Positions 63,669-64,000 of a DNA stretch of 64,000 nucleotides are shown in pieces; position 1 is the stretch's first letter, and each line of letters starts with the position of its first letter. The translations under genes and the position numbers were made by a program. Source of the DNA: Atriophallophorus winterbourni (taxonomy: Eukaryota > Platyhelminthes > Trematoda > Plagiorchiida > Microphallidae). The stretch is taken from positions 1-64,000 of the forward strand of contig JACCGJ010000290.1 of assembly GCA_013407085.1 (NCBI GenBank), given 5' to 3'. The notes under the pieces were generated by a model, which saw only the letters and a program-made list of their open reading frames with translations, did not search any database and was not told where the DNA came from.

Positions 63669-64000
63669 AATTTTAGATCACGATCACATTGCGACGAAAA
63701 TAATTCATACAAGTGAAGACAAGTATTTTTTTCTTTGAACATTTTAATAAAAATTGAATAAAATACTATAGATCACAAAATCCTGGTCTCATGTCTGATA
63801 ACTGCACACAAAAAATATCACTGTTATAAAACATCTTCCAAACTACTGTCTTGATTGTCTTCTCATTCTTCTTCTGCAACAGAAGCCTACAAATTGTAGC
63901 AAAAGGCAATGCTCTTCTGTACACTCACGGTGTCCCGACCCTGCTGACCTTCAGCAACTCTTTTAATTCTTTCCGCCAGTTTGATGTGTTTCTTCCTTTT
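63669..64000. other. Nothing recognised
   Basis: AT-rich to the window end. A gene could begin just beyond. Confidence 0.3.

Overview
This is a eukaryotic window, most likely from a flatworm and probably a digenean fluke. The reasons are one gene with small phase-consistent exons spread over about 42 kb, introns made largely of non-LTR retrotransposon debris, RTE-like and CR1-like LINEs, a Ty3/gypsy pol resembling fluke elements, and hammerhead-ribozyme repeats. The species assignment is inference.

The one host gene I recognise is a class I alpha-1,2-mannosidase (glycoside hydrolase family 47, Golgi type I/MAN1A-like) on the + strand. Its exons are at 7829-7937 (signal anchor), 9597-9815 (stem), 17587-17802, 21500-21580, 21667-21761, 28793-28916, 37334-37655, 38064-38335 and 49323-49592 (stop). 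A further 63-nt candidate exon lies at 8470-8532. The segments from 9597 to the stop sum to 1599 nt (533 codons with stop) and every splice phase agrees. The exon carrying the start codon was not found. The intron after 9815 has a GC donor. A second, weakly supported gene with short introns (49-176 nt) may sit on the - strand at 29769-30374, inside a mannosidase intron.

The rest is mobile DNA. Family A is a ~235-bp short interspersed repeat with more than 20 copies in both orientations. Family B is a ~550-690-bp non-autonomous, LINE-tailed repeat; several copies have clear target-site duplications (TSDs). LINE E is a 3.96-kb RTE-like element with a 10-bp TSD (45193-49154), broken only by one in-frame stop and a small 3' frameshift. 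LINE C is present as many 3' ends, one a textbook 5'-inverted insertion with an empty-site paralogue in this window. There are also CR1-like LINE relics, a degenerate gypsy element holding two nested family B copies, an internally deleted Tigger/pogo transposon, a 637-bp MITE with 8-bp TSD, and several foldback elements.

The most unusual component is a set of type I hammerhead ribozymes. One subfamily has stem III reduced to the self-complementary ACCGGT and occurs in a 232-bp tandem (retrozyme-like) unit, in single copies, and at the centre of a 58-bp inverted repeat. A second has stem III ACTCGAGT and lies just downstream of a tRNA-like sequence in a foldback element at 44.4-44.8 kb. Palindromic stem III suggests cleavage as dimers or tandem transcripts.

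From 49.6 to 64 kb, downstream of the mannosidase, I see no host gene: LINE fragments, an inverted segmental duplication (58.6 and 63.1 kb), an (AT)n tract and a 15-bp minisatellite.
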